In this document: positions 1-11,033 of the stretch, one piece after another
Numbering within the stretch: position 1 is the first letter of the stretch
How the letters are laid out: the number at the start of each line of letters is the position of its first letter
Origin: Zasmidium citrigriseum
Taxonomy: Eukaryota; Ascomycota; Dothideomycetes; Mycosphaerellales; Mycosphaerellaceae
Direction: 5' to 3'
NCBI GenBank assembly: GCA_002786025.1
Contig: NHNW01000034.1
Location: 62,001-126,000, forward strand
DNA: 64,000 nucleotides
Made by a program: the position numbers and the translations under genes
Notes under the pieces: generated by a model
Told to the model about the DNA's origin: nothing
Databases searched by the model: none
The model's input: the letters and a program-made list of their open reading frames with translations, nothing else

Positions 1-1
1 C

Positions 2-1948
2 TCGTGCTTCCTTGATGAGAAAGGTCAAGTCACGACAGACAGTGAGCCAGAGCGCCATGGATATGTCTGGATTACTCCAAGTGCGAGGTCATTCCTGCTG
101 GAGATGCGACGGCAACGAGAGCAACGCTTCATGTGGATCGATGCCATTTGCATTCAGCAGACTTCAGAGCTCGACAAAGCGAATCAAATCCCGTACATGA
201 GAGAGCTGTATGCCAGCGCTGAGGTGGTGTATGTATGGCTGGGCGAATCCAAGGCGAACGAACAGATGGCACTAGCAATGATGCCAAATGTGACAGAGAA
301 GTTGAAGATCTGCCAGCCAGCGAACCACGACAGCTTAGAAGCTGCTTTCGAAGAAGTTGGACTGCCTGAGCCGGAACACGCCTTGTGGAGGGCGTATGCC
401 AGTATCTTGACTCGCGACTGGTGGTCGAGACTCTGGACCTTTCAAGAGCTGGCCATGGCAGACGAGATGAAGAACGCAATCGAATACGAGCTCCTGTACA
501 AGGCCCCGAATGCTTTCGTATGGTGTGGTAAGACCAGTACTCGATGGGATGGCTTTGACTTCTTTGCCGAAGCGTTGAGTGCCACCGGGCTCAAGACCTG
601 GATCATTACCGGGCAACAAGAAATCGTCTGGGATCATCTTCACGGTCTGGATGCTATATCTGAGGTGCGGACTGGCAGAGAGAGCTTGCTGCGGTATGGG
701 TGGGGTTGCAGCCTTTCAGCATTGCTCGTGGCCACGAGAAGACGACAGGCTCGAAATCCCGTGGACATGGTCTGGGGAATGTATGCACTTCTTGACAAGG
801 CTGCTCGCAAAGAACTTGCGCTGGACAGAACCATGTCGGCACAAGACGTCTTCATCTGCTTTGCGAAACACTACATTCGCAACGAGGTCAAGGAATGCCT
901 TCTCAATCATGTCACCACATGTGAAAAGCTACCTGGCCTTCCGTCGTGGTGTCCTGACTTCTCCTCTCGCGAGGAGACCACATCAATCGGCACCCGCTGG
1001 TTTGGCCATTATCAAGAAAGCCCATGGCTTAAGGCTCAGTTGCCGTGTGCTGGCTTCCAAAAGAAGGGCCCATGGTCTCTTCCACGCAGTCGAGCCTACT
1101 ACGCGAAATACGTTGGCAATGCCTTGCAAGGCAAGCATTCGCTAAGTGGCCTGTATGCGACCAACAACCCTCGCCAGATCTCGCTCATCCCCAGAACGAA
1201 TGCTATCCGGGCGAGTGGCATTCATATTGACACTGTTGTGGAGGTCGTTGAATGCAACCCGAGCGCCGAGTCGGCATCGTTCTTGTCTTACAACAGCATT
1301 CAGGAGACTTCGTCTTGGGATCAGTCCTGCTTCTCCCTTGCCAAGCGTACGATGGCCTCTACTGACACCATGAGCACCTCTAAATCCAAGTATGATCTTT
1401 ATGCTCGCACACTCACAGCAAACCGTGTGGTCGCCACCTTCACTGAGACTCCTCCGCCCACTGAGACGTGGACTGAAGCAATTAAGAACGATTTGACATT
1501 TGCATCTGATGCGAAATCTCATCATGAGATCGTTTACGACCGAGAAGTGAAAATCGACTTCGCCGAGCCGTACCTTGCATTTCGCAAGTTCATGGAAACC
1601 ACCCTCGACGTTGGTGAATCGATTTCACCGAAAGGCAATCTCGAACCATCAGCCCATAAGTTCTCTAGATGTCTGCATACAATGAGTCGCAGAAGGCGTT
1701 TCTTTGCCACGAAAGCTGGAAGAATCGGCATGGGGCCGTCTGACACGGAGCCGGGAGATAAAGTTGTCATCATCTTCTACTGCCCAACGCCATATGTCAT
1801 TCGACCCTCCGATGCGGGTCAAGATCACAAAGGTCTTTCGCAATGGAATTTCGTGGGGGAAGCGTATGTCAATGGCCTGATGTATGGAGAGGCTTTGAAG
1901 ATGTTCGACGATGGCAAGGTTCCGGAAACGCAATGGGACATTTATTGA
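2..1948 (+). CDS. HET-domain (heterokaryon incompatibility) protein, 5' end outside window
   Basis: The frame is open from base 2, so the gene starts before the window; about 648 codons are visible and no intron is needed. The HET signature is clear: MWIDAICIQQ followed about 30 residues later by VVYVWLGES, then RDWWSRLWTFQELAM, and further on LPSWCPDFSS. HET domains occur in fungal allorecognition proteins that trigger cell death when incompatible strains fuse; most family members have no assigned role. The C-terminal half shows no second domain I recognise. The first ATG in the visible frame lies at 104, inside the domain, so it is not the true start. A second HET gene lies at 57343-59430 and a relic at 45930-46125. 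Confidence 0.88.
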   Translation, partial: SCFLDEKGQVTTDSEPERHGYVWITPSARSFLLEMRRQREQRFMWIDAICIQQTSELDKANQIPYMRELYASAEVVYVWLGESKANEQMALAMMPNVTEKLKICQPANHDSLEAAFEEVGLPEPEHALWRAYASILTRDWWSRLWTFQELAMADEMKNAIEYELLYKAPNAFVWCGKTSTRWDGFDFFAEALSATGLKTWIITGQQEIVWDHLHGLDAISEVRTGRESLLRYGWGCSLSALLVATRRRQARNPVDMVWGMYALLDKAARKELALDRTMSAQDVFICFAKHYIRNEVKECLLNHVTTCEKLPGLPSWCPDFSSREETTSIGTRWFGHYQESPWLKAQLPCAGFQKKGPWSLPRSRAYYAKYVGNALQGKHSLSGLYATNNPRQISLIPRTNAIRASGIHIDTVVEVVECNPSAESASFLSYNSIQETSSWDQSCFSLAKRTMASTDTMSTSKSKYDLYARTLTANRVVATFTETPPPTETWTEAIKNDLTFASDAKSHHEIVYDREVKIDFAEPYLAFRKFMETTLDVGESISPKGNLEPSAHKFSRCLHTMSRRRRFFATKAGRIGMGPSDTEPGDKVVIIFYCPTPYVIRPSDAGQDHKGLSQWNFVGEAYVNGLMYGEALKMFDDGKVPETQWDIY

Positions 1949-2574
1949 GCATTCGACCAGTAATGGCGGAATTCGGAAACGTCAGGATGAACCACGATCC
2001 GAACAGGCGAAAGATGGATGCAGATACGATTTCACAATGTTCGGATTGGGGACGTGCTCTGGTCAGCGGATGCAGCAACGGGCAATTGTCACGCCAGGAT
2101 CAGGAACCGTGCGCTACGCTCTTCCCAACAGTCTCACGAGACGTCGCCGGCAGTGACGACCCACCGCTGACGAGCCACGCGATTGCCTTTTGAACAACGA
2201 GAGATGATCATTTGAGACAATGCGGACATGCAAGCCCAGGGGCGTAGGAGTCGGGCCCTCCTGACATTCCCCTTGCAGCGACCCGAGGGAATGCCGTCGA
2301 CCGTCGCTCCTCCAGTGGCTCCGAGTTCGCTCCTATGCATTTTCCACGAGACATCCCTGCTTGCGCTGGCCATCCTCCTCAACATATATATTTGTGGACC
2401 GGCGGTACTACTACCTCTTCTTCAATGGTCTGGCATGCGGTCAGGGACATATCAAGGGCGACAACGCCTTCGCCATATGCTGGACCGTGGACGTGGTTGG
2501 ACAACAAACAGCACTGAATCGCGCTGATCGATATTCGTCCGCATCGTTCCAGGATTCGAAGTCGGTCAACCGTC
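1949..2574. other. Intergenic region, probable promoter of the MFS gene
   Basis: This 626-bp stretch lies between the HET gene and the transporter. The short ORFs in it look like no protein family and have no convincing splice partners. A TATA-like run (ATATATAT) lies near 2383-2392, about 190 bp before the transporter ATG. Confidence 0.4.
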
Positions 2575-4155
2575 ATGGCCTCCGCCGCCTTTGCCATCAC
2601 TCCAACCGAAAAGGCCGACGATGTTCAGGCAGATAGCAGTGAATCCATCGAGAATACGAAGCAGATCCCACCGGAGGAGGGCTGGCGGGGATGGTTGTGC
2701 GTTGCTGGAGGGTTCACGGGGCTCTTTTGCAGTTTTGGAGTCCTCAATGCGTGAGCAGACACTCTTTCACAAAACCTTCCAAAGCTGATAGGTGTGTTTC
2801 AGCATGGGAGTATTTCAGCAATACTACCAAGAACACTCCTTGCGAAATTACACGCCATCCGAGATAGCTTGGATCTTCTCATTCCAGCTCATGGCCATGT
2901 GGGCTCCTGGTCCACTGTTTGGGAGAATAATCGACACATGTGAGTAAATGTGGAAGAGGAGAAGACCGAACTCTGAGGTTGATGAACATTGCAGATGGGC
3001 CTGGCCCAGTGCTATTTCCTTGCAGTATCCTCTGCGTACTGGGTCTCTGCATGACCAGCCTGGCCGAGAGCTACTATCAGATCTTCCTTTCGCAAGGAGT
3101 TGCATTTGGTCTTGGTGCCGGCGGGGTGTTCACGAGCTCGACTGTCTGCGTTGGACAGTGGTTCGTCAAACGCCGAGGACTTGCGAATGGCATCATCACT
3201 GTTGGAAGCAGTCTGGCAGGAGTCATCTTACCGCTCTTCCTCTTCCGATTGATGGGTGAAGTAGGATTTGCAGGTGCCGTCCGATACACAGCCTTATTGA
3301 TCGGGATCTTGCTGGTCTTTGCTTGTCTGCTCGTTCGATCTCGTCTGCCGCGAAAGACATGGAGGCGAGATGGGAAGTGGTTTGATCTGGACCTGTTTAG
3401 AGAATTGCCCTTCGCCCTCTTCACAGCCGGCTCGTTCTTGACCATGTAAGTGCGGGAACAAAGATTGCGAGACCAACGCTCATCGACTGGTCAGGTGGGG
3501 ATCTTGGGTCCCGTTCGATTTCATCTCCACCATTGCTCAAGGGCAAGGCTTCTCCAACGAGCTTGCTTTGTCGTTGATATCCATACTCAAGTGAGTGATT
3601 GCCTCAGCATCCAAAGCTACATTCTCGCTGACATTGTACTCCAGCGCTGCGTCCATTCCCGGCCGTATCCTACCAAACTACCTCGGCGACAAGATTGGGC
3701 ATTTCAACGTCATCACGGTCGCCGCATTTCTCTCCAGCATCGTCATGGCATGTCTGTGGCTGCCTTTCAGCTTCTACCCGTCTCACGCCGGGATCATCCT
3801 CTTTACTGTCTGTTATGGATTTGCCAGCGGCGCTTTCATCGCTCTTGTGATGCCTTGTGCTGCGAAGGCGGGATCAATCGAAAGCATTGGCACTCGATTC
3901 GGAACGTATCAGCCCGTAATGGGTATCAGGTGAGAGATGATAACACACTGTGGTTGCGGAGAGATCATGGGCGCTGACCTGTTCAATAGCATGCTCACTG
4001 GCCTTCCCATCTCTGGGGCGATTCTGGACTTGCAGGGACGAACGAACTACTGGGGACTGCAAACGTTTGCAATCTTTTCCGCTTTCTGTGGCGCTGTGCT
4101 CATGGCGGGCTCGACGTTCTTGCTTCGACGAACTGGTGGCAACTGGAGAGTATGA
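2575..4155 (+). CDS. MFS transporter, fungal monocarboxylate-transporter-like
   Basis: Six exons (2575-2750, 2803-2939, 2995-3445, 3495-3590, 3645-3929, 3990-4155) give 436 aa. Every intron is 49-60 nt with GTGAG or GTAAG donors and CAG/TAG acceptors. The N-terminal GWRGWLCVAGGFTGLFCSFG, the following GVFQQYY, and GQWFVKRRGLANGI between transmembrane segments 4 and 5 match the fungal monocarboxylate-porter branch of the major facilitator superfamily. Hydrophobic segments throughout fit about 12 membrane passes. The protein probably sits in the plasma membrane and moves an organic acid or small metabolite; the substrate cannot be read from sequence. It heads a block with a SnoaL-like protein, an oxidoreductase, a glycosyltransferase and a Zn2Cys6 regulator, so it may export or import their substrate. 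Confidence 0.88.
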
Positions 4156-4389
4156 AAGGAAGCAGGCTGTTCGAGAGCGAGTGCGAAACCGCAGAGGATA
4201 CTTCCCGGAAGGCCTACCAGACTCGGCCGTGGGAATCGTGAACGAAGGAGCTCTCGAAGGATTCAAGGATGCTGATCGAATCTGACATGCGGAACAAGGG
4301 CACCATTACATAAGCATGATATACCTCTTCGACCTCCCCGACTTCGATCTTGACCGGTGAGACGAAACATCCACCACCTTGAGAGAATC

Positions 4390-4815
4390 ATGGAAAGCCC
4401 CGTCGTCAACACGCCCACAGTCACGGCCATGGATTCAGATGTCATTTACATCGAGACCTGCAAGCTGGAGCGAATTGCGATCGAGATGAACGCCGCGATG
4501 CAAGCACACGACTACCTGTTGGAGGCTCCTTGCTGGAGTTCGGTTGCCTCAAGGCCAAAGCAGGCGTTTGTCAAGGAGATGGCGGCGCTTCACCAGGCTT
4601 TTCCAGGCTACACATGCAAGATCGTCAACCTCGACACCGTAGTGGAGAATCCCAAGCAGGCCGCGGCGATGTATGTGAATGTTGAGGTTACGAATGCGCC
4701 TCCAGGGATTGTACGGCGATACACGACTTTGCTGAACTTCAAGAGGAGAGATGGGAAGTGGTATGTGATTAGCAGCTCGAGTTATCAGGGGCTCAATCCG
4801 CAAGAGGCCCAGTGA
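4390..4815 (+). CDS. SnoaL/NTF2-like protein of unknown function
   Basis: Single exon, 141 aa from the ATG at 4390; an upstream in-frame ATG at 4357 would add 11 residues. The size, the N-terminal helices (LERIAIEMNAAMQAHDY) and the alternating strands ending in TTLLNFKRRDGKWYVISSSS fit the cone-shaped NTF2/SnoaL fold of small cyclases, isomerases and ligand-binding proteins. In fungi such proteins often sit beside metabolic enzymes. I see no catalytic residue pattern that fixes a reaction. The gene converges on the oxidoreductase at 5036-5849. The assignment rests on fold-like features, not on a strong motif. Confidence 0.6.
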   Translation: MESPVVNTPTVTAMDSDVIYIETCKLERIAIEMNAAMQAHDYLLEAPCWSSVASRPKQAFVKEMAALHQAFPGYTCKIVNLDTVVENPKQAAAMYVNVEVTNAPPGIVRRYTTLLNFKRRDGKWYVISSSSYQGLNPQEAQ

Positions 4816-4940
4816 GGCTGTCATCATCTCAAAAAACCTGATAATGGCTGGATGTCCTGATTAGACCGAAGTTGCCCGCCAGAGCTAACATCGCTGCGAT
4901 ATACCGTAGTCTTGGATGGGAGGTCGTAACAGACATTGTT

Positions 4941-4989
4941 CCAACGCCAACGCCCACGCCAACGCCCATGCCAACGCCTGTACCGACGT
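4941..4989. repeat. Imperfect CCAACG/CCCACG hexamer tandem repeat
   Basis: About eight imperfect copies of a CCAACG/CCCACG-type hexamer lie between the convergent SnoaL-like and oxidoreductase genes. Read forward they give a Pro-Thr run inside an ORF that otherwise looks spurious. Confidence 0.7.
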
Positions 4990-5035
4990 CAAACATGCCT
5001 CATTGCTCTACTACCCGGGTTGAAATCGCCATGAT

Positions 5036-5849
5036 TCAAGGGCTGATGATTCCAACTGTGGTCCCGATGAATCGACTATCATGGCCATCCTCAAGATCTG
5101 CTGCAATGAGCTCTGCATTCTGCTCTAGAGTGGTGTCGTATCGGCTGAAGTTCATGCCCATCTCCATCGACTTGCCAATGAATGGGATGTACCGCACCCA
5201 AGAGTGGTTCCAAGAAGGCGGAGTGCCGGCATTTGCGATCAGCTTGCCTCGTGAAGGCCTGGTCGGAACGCTGAGATCTGAAGACTCGGGCGTCATGTTG
5301 CCGGGACAGAGCATCGACCAGTCGACTGCATCGGGCGGAAGACTCTGGAGCAAGGCGAGATTTTGACGATGTTCGAGGAATACAGGAATGCTGGTCATCG
5401 TCAGTCGATTCATCCCAAAGCATTGGCGATGGTTTCACATACTAGCTGGAGAGCATAGTCTGCGTCCCTGGATAGAAAAGCACACCAGTACCACCCAAGA
5501 ACCAAGCCCTCAACGCCCTTCTTCTGACCTTTCCGGCTTCCACCACGGCCTCGACAATAGCTCGAAAGATCTTTGGCAAATCGCTCTTGCTCCAAGGAGC
5601 CATTGCTGCTACTCCGGCAGCAGTAACGACGGCGTCGCAATTTGAATCCAGGATGGCATTCTTGATTGCTTCCACTTTGGTTGCATCTCCTTCGACAATG
5701 GCGATCTGTTCATGAACCGCTTCTGGAAGCATTCCTTGTAGCTTCTTCAACGATCGAACGTATGCAACCACCGAATGGTCATGCGTGAGTAGAGCTGGGA
5801 GGATGCGGGATCCAAGATTTCCCGTTGCTCCAAGAAGAAGGACTTTCAT
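5036..5849 (-). CDS. NAD(P)-binding NmrA/SDR-like oxidoreductase
   Basis: Two exons, complement of 5443-5849 then 5036-5390, with a 52-nt intron (GTATGT donor, CTGAC branch site); 253 aa. The N-terminus MKVLLLGATGNLGSRILPAL is the GxxGxxG dinucleotide-binding loop of the atypical short-chain dehydrogenase/NmrA-like group, followed by VVAYVRS and an acidic residue in GDAT. Splicing restores SSYIPVFLEHRQNLALLQS and the WSMLCPGNMTP segment usual in this group. These proteins either reduce or isomerise small molecules with NAD(P)H or sense the cofactor ratio. The active-site YxxxK is not obvious, as is common in atypical members. It lies on the same strand as the downstream-numbered glycosyltransferase, 357 bp away. 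Confidence 0.85.
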
Positions 5850-6206
5850 AGCTGAGGTGATTGGAATGATAGAGTCTTTTGAATGTCAATCTGGAAGTAT
5901 CGATGATGTTGGAAGATAGCTGTGTGCGGAGGCCTTTGGTACAACATCAGTATTGCGTTGTATTCCCTCATATACTTCTCGAGACTCCGGCCCTTTTCAG
6001 CCGTTTTGCTCCCAGTCCATAGGCGCAATGTCCTGCGGACCTCCGACTCAGCTGTCAAGCCGACACCGAAGCGCCGGGCCGGACGAATGTTCACTTGCAA
6101 GCTGGTTGCCTGTACAGCCACAGCGTCATGGCTTGGTCAGCTGAGACATGCCCTACAATATTCGCTTGGAACCTCATTGCACGCCTTTGCACTGTTTGAT
6201 ACATAC
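5850..6206. other. Intergenic, promoter region of the oxidoreductase
   Basis: This 357-bp gap lies between the oxidoreductase start (read leftward) and the glycosyltransferase stop. Reading ORFs run across it on both strands but resemble no family. No repeat or RNA gene seen. Confidence 0.4.
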
Positions 6207-7940
6207 TTAGGGCGATGCTGGCCCTTTCTTGCGCGCCCATTCAAGAATCGCTTCCGCAGCAATCTGTTTCCCGTCGCCCATGTCTCGACAGATTCGCCCG
6301 ATTTCAGAGGCCTTGCTGCGGATGCCCTCGTCCGTCATCACACGCAACAGCTTGGTCCGGAACTGAACAGCATCCACACGAGGCGGCGTACCGGCGTTGC
6401 CAATCAAACCGAATCCCAGGTACCTTGCTCTTTCGGCGTAGATGAAGGTATCGACCCACAAAGGGAGAATCAGATGCGGGACACCAGCGCTGCACAACAT
6501 CTGATCAGAATCCAAGCCGCAAAGTATGATGAGCAATACTTACCGACAAGCCTCGTAGAACGAATTGGCACCTCCATGATGTACGGAACAGGCTATATGG
6601 CCGCTATCGAGAAGAACTGATGGATCGATGCTGAGCCATTTAGTAATTCTCAAGCGTTTGGCATCGACCCAGCGATCGACCAGTGCCTTTAGATCCAAGT
6701 CCTGGGACCAATCGTATGAGATTTTCCACAAAACCTGAGAACTTGGGAGTCTGTCAAGGAGAAACATGATTCCTCTCGCGATGGCAGTCGTATTTTCACG
6801 GCTGCTGACAGCATTGCTGGTCCCGAAGTTGATGAGGACAGTCGGTCCCTGCTTCAGCCACGCCCAAAGTGCTGGATCTTCGTGTTGTATGGAGACTATG
6901 GGAGGAGCAATAGGTGCAAGGCCGATAACATTGCTTGGTAATGTCATGTCTCCTGGAAAGTTGGTCTCAGGCACATGTGGGCAGATGTAGAGGTCGATCG
7001 GACGGTATGTTGGGAGAGAAGCGATGCCCTTCTTGATCCCAGCCGCCTTCTGCGCCTGGTGAAGCATGTCAGATTTGCCGGCGACCCAAATGCTGTTTGA
7101 GCTACCTTGGAGATGGCAGTGGCTGCTGAGCCTGCGAACAAAGGCATAACAATCACTGCCATGATGAAGAGGTAGTTTCGAAGCTTGTCGTACAAAGTCA
7201 ACGGGTACTCTGAACCCAGACCTGCCCTGCCAAACATGTCAAAGTGTGTCTGATTCCCAGACTTGTTCATTGACGTACATTGGATAGTCCAGAAAAGACT
7301 TGCAGGCATAGAATCCCATGCTCATCTGGGCGGAAATTGGATCGATGGTGATGTATTCCAGTCCAAGTCCCCGAGCTGCATCGTGAGCCTGCATGAAGAG
7401 AGCATCGATGATGACTGCCGCTGGCTTGATGTCACGAACGAGACGCTGTATCGTCCTGTAATCCTGTAGGTACTCGTTTGGTCCTGCACCGCGCGAGACT
7501 GTCATCCAGATCTGGAGGCAGCGGATGGCGCTCCATAGGCCGGGCCGCAACACCATGGAATTTGCACCATCTGCGAAGAAACCATTCATAGTTTGCTTGA
7601 GGCATATTCCAGGCAGCTGGTGGAAGGTTATTTTCGAGGTGGTGCGGATCGACTCGTTCAGTGAAGTGAACCGCGGGAGAAGCTCTCGGTAGCTCGCGAT
7701 GTGGAAGTCGTGACCGGACTCCAGAGCTATAGAAGCTGCGATCGCAAGAACGATGTTTGCCTGGCCGTGTTCGGCATGGGTGAGGAAAAGGAGTGGGCCC
7801 GCTGCCATTCTGCGGTTTGTATTCCTTTTCTGCAAAGCAAGCGACCCGCCGCTCAGGGCTTCTGGAAAGGTGGGAGGATTTGGAACAGCGACAAGCGAGC
7901 GGGACAAGAAGACGCCATCATGCGGTAGAAGATTCGTCAT
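6207..7940 (-). CDS. GT1-family UDP-glycosyltransferase
   Basis: Four exons, complement of 7279-7940, 7106-7226, 6544-7055 and 6207-6489, with introns of 52, 50 and 54 nt; 525 aa from the first ATG. A second ATG at 7808 gives 481 aa starting MAAGPLLFLTHAEHGQANIV, a more usual N-terminus for this family, so the first 44 residues may not be translated. The C-terminal half carries the donor-binding segment: VLINFGTSNAV, then HHGGANSFYEACRAGVPHLI, restored across the last intron, then LPLWVDTFIYAERARYLGFG. GT1 enzymes transfer sugar from a UDP donor to small acceptors such as sterols, phenolics or toxins. The acceptor is unknown. The gene is divergent from the GFA gene. Confidence 0.87.
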
Positions 7941-8388
7941 TTCGAGCGTTGCGTTGCCATCGGTTTTGGATCAGGTCCGTGGCAATCTCGTAGCGTGTGG
8001 CAGCCTGGGCATCGTCCAATCACTGCCCAGTATCGCCATGACTGCCCGAAGAAGTTTGGCGTCAGGTCGACTGAACCTTGCCCTGGTCAAAAACCATTGC
8101 AGGCCAGGCTGGTCCTTGAGAACTTAGACAAGCCGTCGTAGGAAATGCTTCTGATGTGAAGCCAATGACGAGGTGCCCTCGCTGGAGTAGACCGATATTG
8201 TGCAAAGAGGCGCCGGGTTTTCGAAACTGCGAGGAGCTTAGTCGCCAAACATAAGTACTCCAACACATCTCCAGTTCGTTGCAGCATTCGTCTTCATCTT
8301 TCATCAAACACTCGTTCTTCCATCATTCAGGACCATCCCCAGCGGCGCCACGGCCGCAATCCAAGCTTCGATCTCGCCAGCCGACAAC
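7941..8388. promoter_or_regulatory. Divergent promoter region, glycosyltransferase / GFA gene
   Basis: This 448-bp region separates two genes transcribed away from each other, so it should hold both promoters. I see no clear TATA box or repeated operator. The reading ORFs here are short and family-less. Confidence 0.4.
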
Positions 8389-8912
8389 ATGTACTCCGGG
8401 CAATGTCTCTGCGGCAGTGTAAAGTTCAATCTGCGCGGCGATCCACTGGAAGCGGTCGGTGTGCTCCACACATCGTAGCGAAGACAAGTGCTAACTCTTG
8501 TGTCAGGCACTTTGTCACTGCCTGGATTGCAAGCGGATTTCCGGCTCTGCGTTCGGCCTCAACTGGGTACTCAAGGGGGAAGACTTGGTAGTGACCACAG
8601 GAAAGCCTAGTGAATACGGCAAGTCCGAGCTGTAGAGCATACTCATGAGCCAAGGACTGACGGAACTGAATACGAGCAGTCACCGTTGCGTCCTCCGGAA
8701 ATCCAGTGACGAGCTATTTCTGCGGCCGATGTGGGACGACATTATGGCGTGATGGACCAGCAACAGCAGGAATGATGTACATGAAGGCCGGTGTCCTTGA
8801 TCAGCATGCTGCTGTTGAAGCTGTGCAGCCCAGAGCAGAAATCTTCACCAAGCAACGTTTCTGCTGGATTGATGCCGTTGAGGGAGCGGTGCAGAAGGAG
8901 GAGATGATGTGA
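8389..8912 (+). CDS. GFA/CENP-V zinc-binding domain protein
   Basis: Three exons (8389-8454, 8507-8609, 8680-8912) give 133 aa, the usual size of this family. Zinc-binding cysteine motifs lie in order: GQCLCGSVKF, then LCHCLDCKRISGSAFG, then YFCGRCGTTLWRDGPA. The fold is that of glutathione-dependent formaldehyde-activating enzyme and CENP-V; most fungal members are uncharacterised and may act on glutathione adducts. The second intron uses donor GTGAAT at 8610; the other donor nearby (8632) breaks the frame, so this choice is forced by phase. The first donor (GTCGGT) is weak but is the only one that keeps the CHC motif in frame. Confidence 0.82.
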
Positions 8913-9203
8913 AGCAGCATGATCTTGGGTCGGATGGAAAGTACGGTGGAGAGAAGATCGGTGCGTGTAGACAACAGAACTCCCGAAGAGACAGTGGCAG
9001 TTGAAATCGCAGCTTCGTTCGTGTCTCGATCGTTTTTGCTTTGCTCGTGAATGTGTGCGGCGTGCGCGGGAGATCCAGTCGACCAGAGTTCTTCATATGC
9101 GGCGAAGTGCGCTTGTAGACGTTCACTTCCCTGTGCATTGGTCATTAGATTCCTCGCCGTTTCATCTTGAGACGGACTGTGGCCGGTCAGACTCTGCGTG
9201 GTA

Positions 9204-10767
9204 TCAACCGGCACCGGAGTAGAAGTTTCCGTGCAGGATATGCCAAACTCCTTGTTTCATGTGGTCAGACGCCAGATGGGACTTGACCAGAGCCATCAAC
9301 GGCCAACCAAGACAGAACATACGAAGCGCAGCGCGAGGCTCGTCAGCGCCTGGTGGTGCACGGGAGCTGCTCCCAACAGTAGCATTCACTTCCGCCCATA
9401 GCTGGCCAGCGCAGTCTGGGAGAGCAGCAAGAGTGCATGTCATGAAAGGCACGCCGTCAGTCTCAGCCTGCGGACCAGTCTCTGGTAGCATTTGCATCAG
9501 CGCTTCGCACAGGTGCAGGCGTACCGCAAGGTAGAGACATCGAGCCATGTCGGCTGCTGCGTGTGATGTGATTTGCAGCAGGTTGTTGAAGGCAGCTTTC
9601 GGTGAATGCAGGTTGGGCTCAAACAAGACGCTGGAGGCCGCATTCCCCAGCAGCTGCATGGCATGTATCGTCCTGAGTACCAGACCTCTAGCTGCTTCGT
9701 GATTCGCTCTCTGCGACGGCTGGGCCTTGGCCTCACGCAGTTCCTGTAGGAGCAAGACAGCCAGGCGAACTTCCTCATCGAGCGTAGGCCGGTTTTCCCA
9801 GTGACTCCAGCTCTTCTCGAAGTCTTGGAATAGTGATGCGGCCTCGATGCTGGAAGTAAATATCCCCATCAACTGTTTATTCTGTCAGCTTTGACCTTCA
9901 AGGTTGTCATCGACATACTCACACGGACGTGGCGGGCAAATATGAAGATGTTGCGGTCTGTCACTGTATCCCACCCTCTTTGCAGTCTCATCTGCATGAG
10001 CGCCAGGACTCCCGTAGAGTGTGGAGCACAGTCCAGTGATGTAGTGGTTGGAGTACCGCGTAAAGTTGCGGTGGTGTACTGCAGGTTGTCAGCGGCTCCA
10101 ACCAATGTTTACGTGCCTTCGTTCTGCTCTGACCTCAAAGAATCCAAGCATGAAGACCGCCACCAGTACGGCGTCGTTTCGCAAAGCGTCCACTTCGCGC
10201 ATCGCGGTCCTCAACTCCACGATCGCTCCCGCATACGTCTGTCTGGCCTTGGCCAGCAAACACGCTTCACGACGTGGACTCGCCGCGCTGATCAGACCTG
10301 CTGCTGCCAGACTCGAGGAGAAGACCGACGGCTGTACTGTCGCATTCAGAAAGGGCACTGCCTCGAAGATGCCCAGCGCCGACCGAAATGCGTAGTCTTC
10401 GAAGAGCTGATGGGTGCTGTAGACGTGTGCTTCAAAGTCGACTCGTCTCTGCAAGGACACGAAAGAATCTGGCTGGTGACTGGACAGCGGCGCAGCAGTT
10501 CGTTTCTTCACTCGGTTCTGCACCTGCTTGGCTGCCTGAGTGTTCTGCTGTCGATGGACGATTTCCCACTCGTCGCGATATCCGGTGCAATTCTTGCGCA
10601 GGCGCACGCAGCGTCCACATGCGGGCCTGCGGAGGTCGCACTGCACGAGGACGATGAACAGGCCAATTCCATTTGATGGCAGCGGATGCAGCACTCACTT
10701 TGACTCGGTCGTCTTTGCAGGTGGAGCAGCGGAATGATGGCCGGCGAGACGCTGGGGAGTGGAGCAT
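9204..10767 (-). CDS. Zn(2)Cys6 transcription factor
   Basis: Four exons, complement of 10699-10767, 10134-10640, 9923-10078 and 9204-9872; 466 aa. The binuclear zinc cluster is split by the first intron: CSTCKDDRVK joined to CDLRRPACGRCVRLRKNC, giving spacing C-x2-C-x6-C-x6-C-x2-C-x6-C near the N-terminus. The rest is helical and resembles the fungal-specific regulatory region of such factors (for example FEAHVYSTHQLFEDYAFRSA). An in-frame ATG at 10845 would add 26 residues. Such proteins bind CGG-type half sites as nuclear regulators. Its place at the end of a transporter/oxidoreductase/glycosyltransferase block makes a pathway-specific regulator plausible, which is inference. Confidence 0.87.
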
Positions 10768-11033
10768 TTCGCATGTCGCGGGAGACGTGGCGGAGAGGCG
10801 CGATTTGCGGTGAGGAGAGCGGGCAAGCGAAAATTCCGTGATCACCTCAATGGAAGGCCGGGTAGATGAGATCAGGCCAATGTGCCATGGGAGCGAGCAA
10901 GCATGCCATCTCTTCTCGTCGAAGTCTGGTCGCTCTTGACTCGGGCGCGTGCCAGCGGCGCGCTGGGGCTTTGCCGTAAGATCCGCCGAGACTCTTGTCG
11001 TAAAAGATTATGTCAATCGAGTGCTTGCTAATA
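10768..11033. other. Promoter-side region upstream of the Zn2Cys6 gene
   Basis: This stretch lies between the regulator start (read leftward) and the transposable element at 11034. Nothing else recognisable is seen. Confidence 0.3.

Noticed and set aside
4872..5366. Plus-strand ORF of 164 codons with a Pro-Thr repeat
   Set aside because: It overlaps the second exon of the minus-strand oxidoreductase, and the repeat comes from a hexamer tract. The rest has no protein-like features.
8610..8679. Alternative donor GTAGAG at 8632 for the second intron of the GFA gene
   Set aside because: No acceptor before the last exon restores the frame from that donor; GTGAAT at 8610 with the CAG at 8679 does, and yields the full family length.
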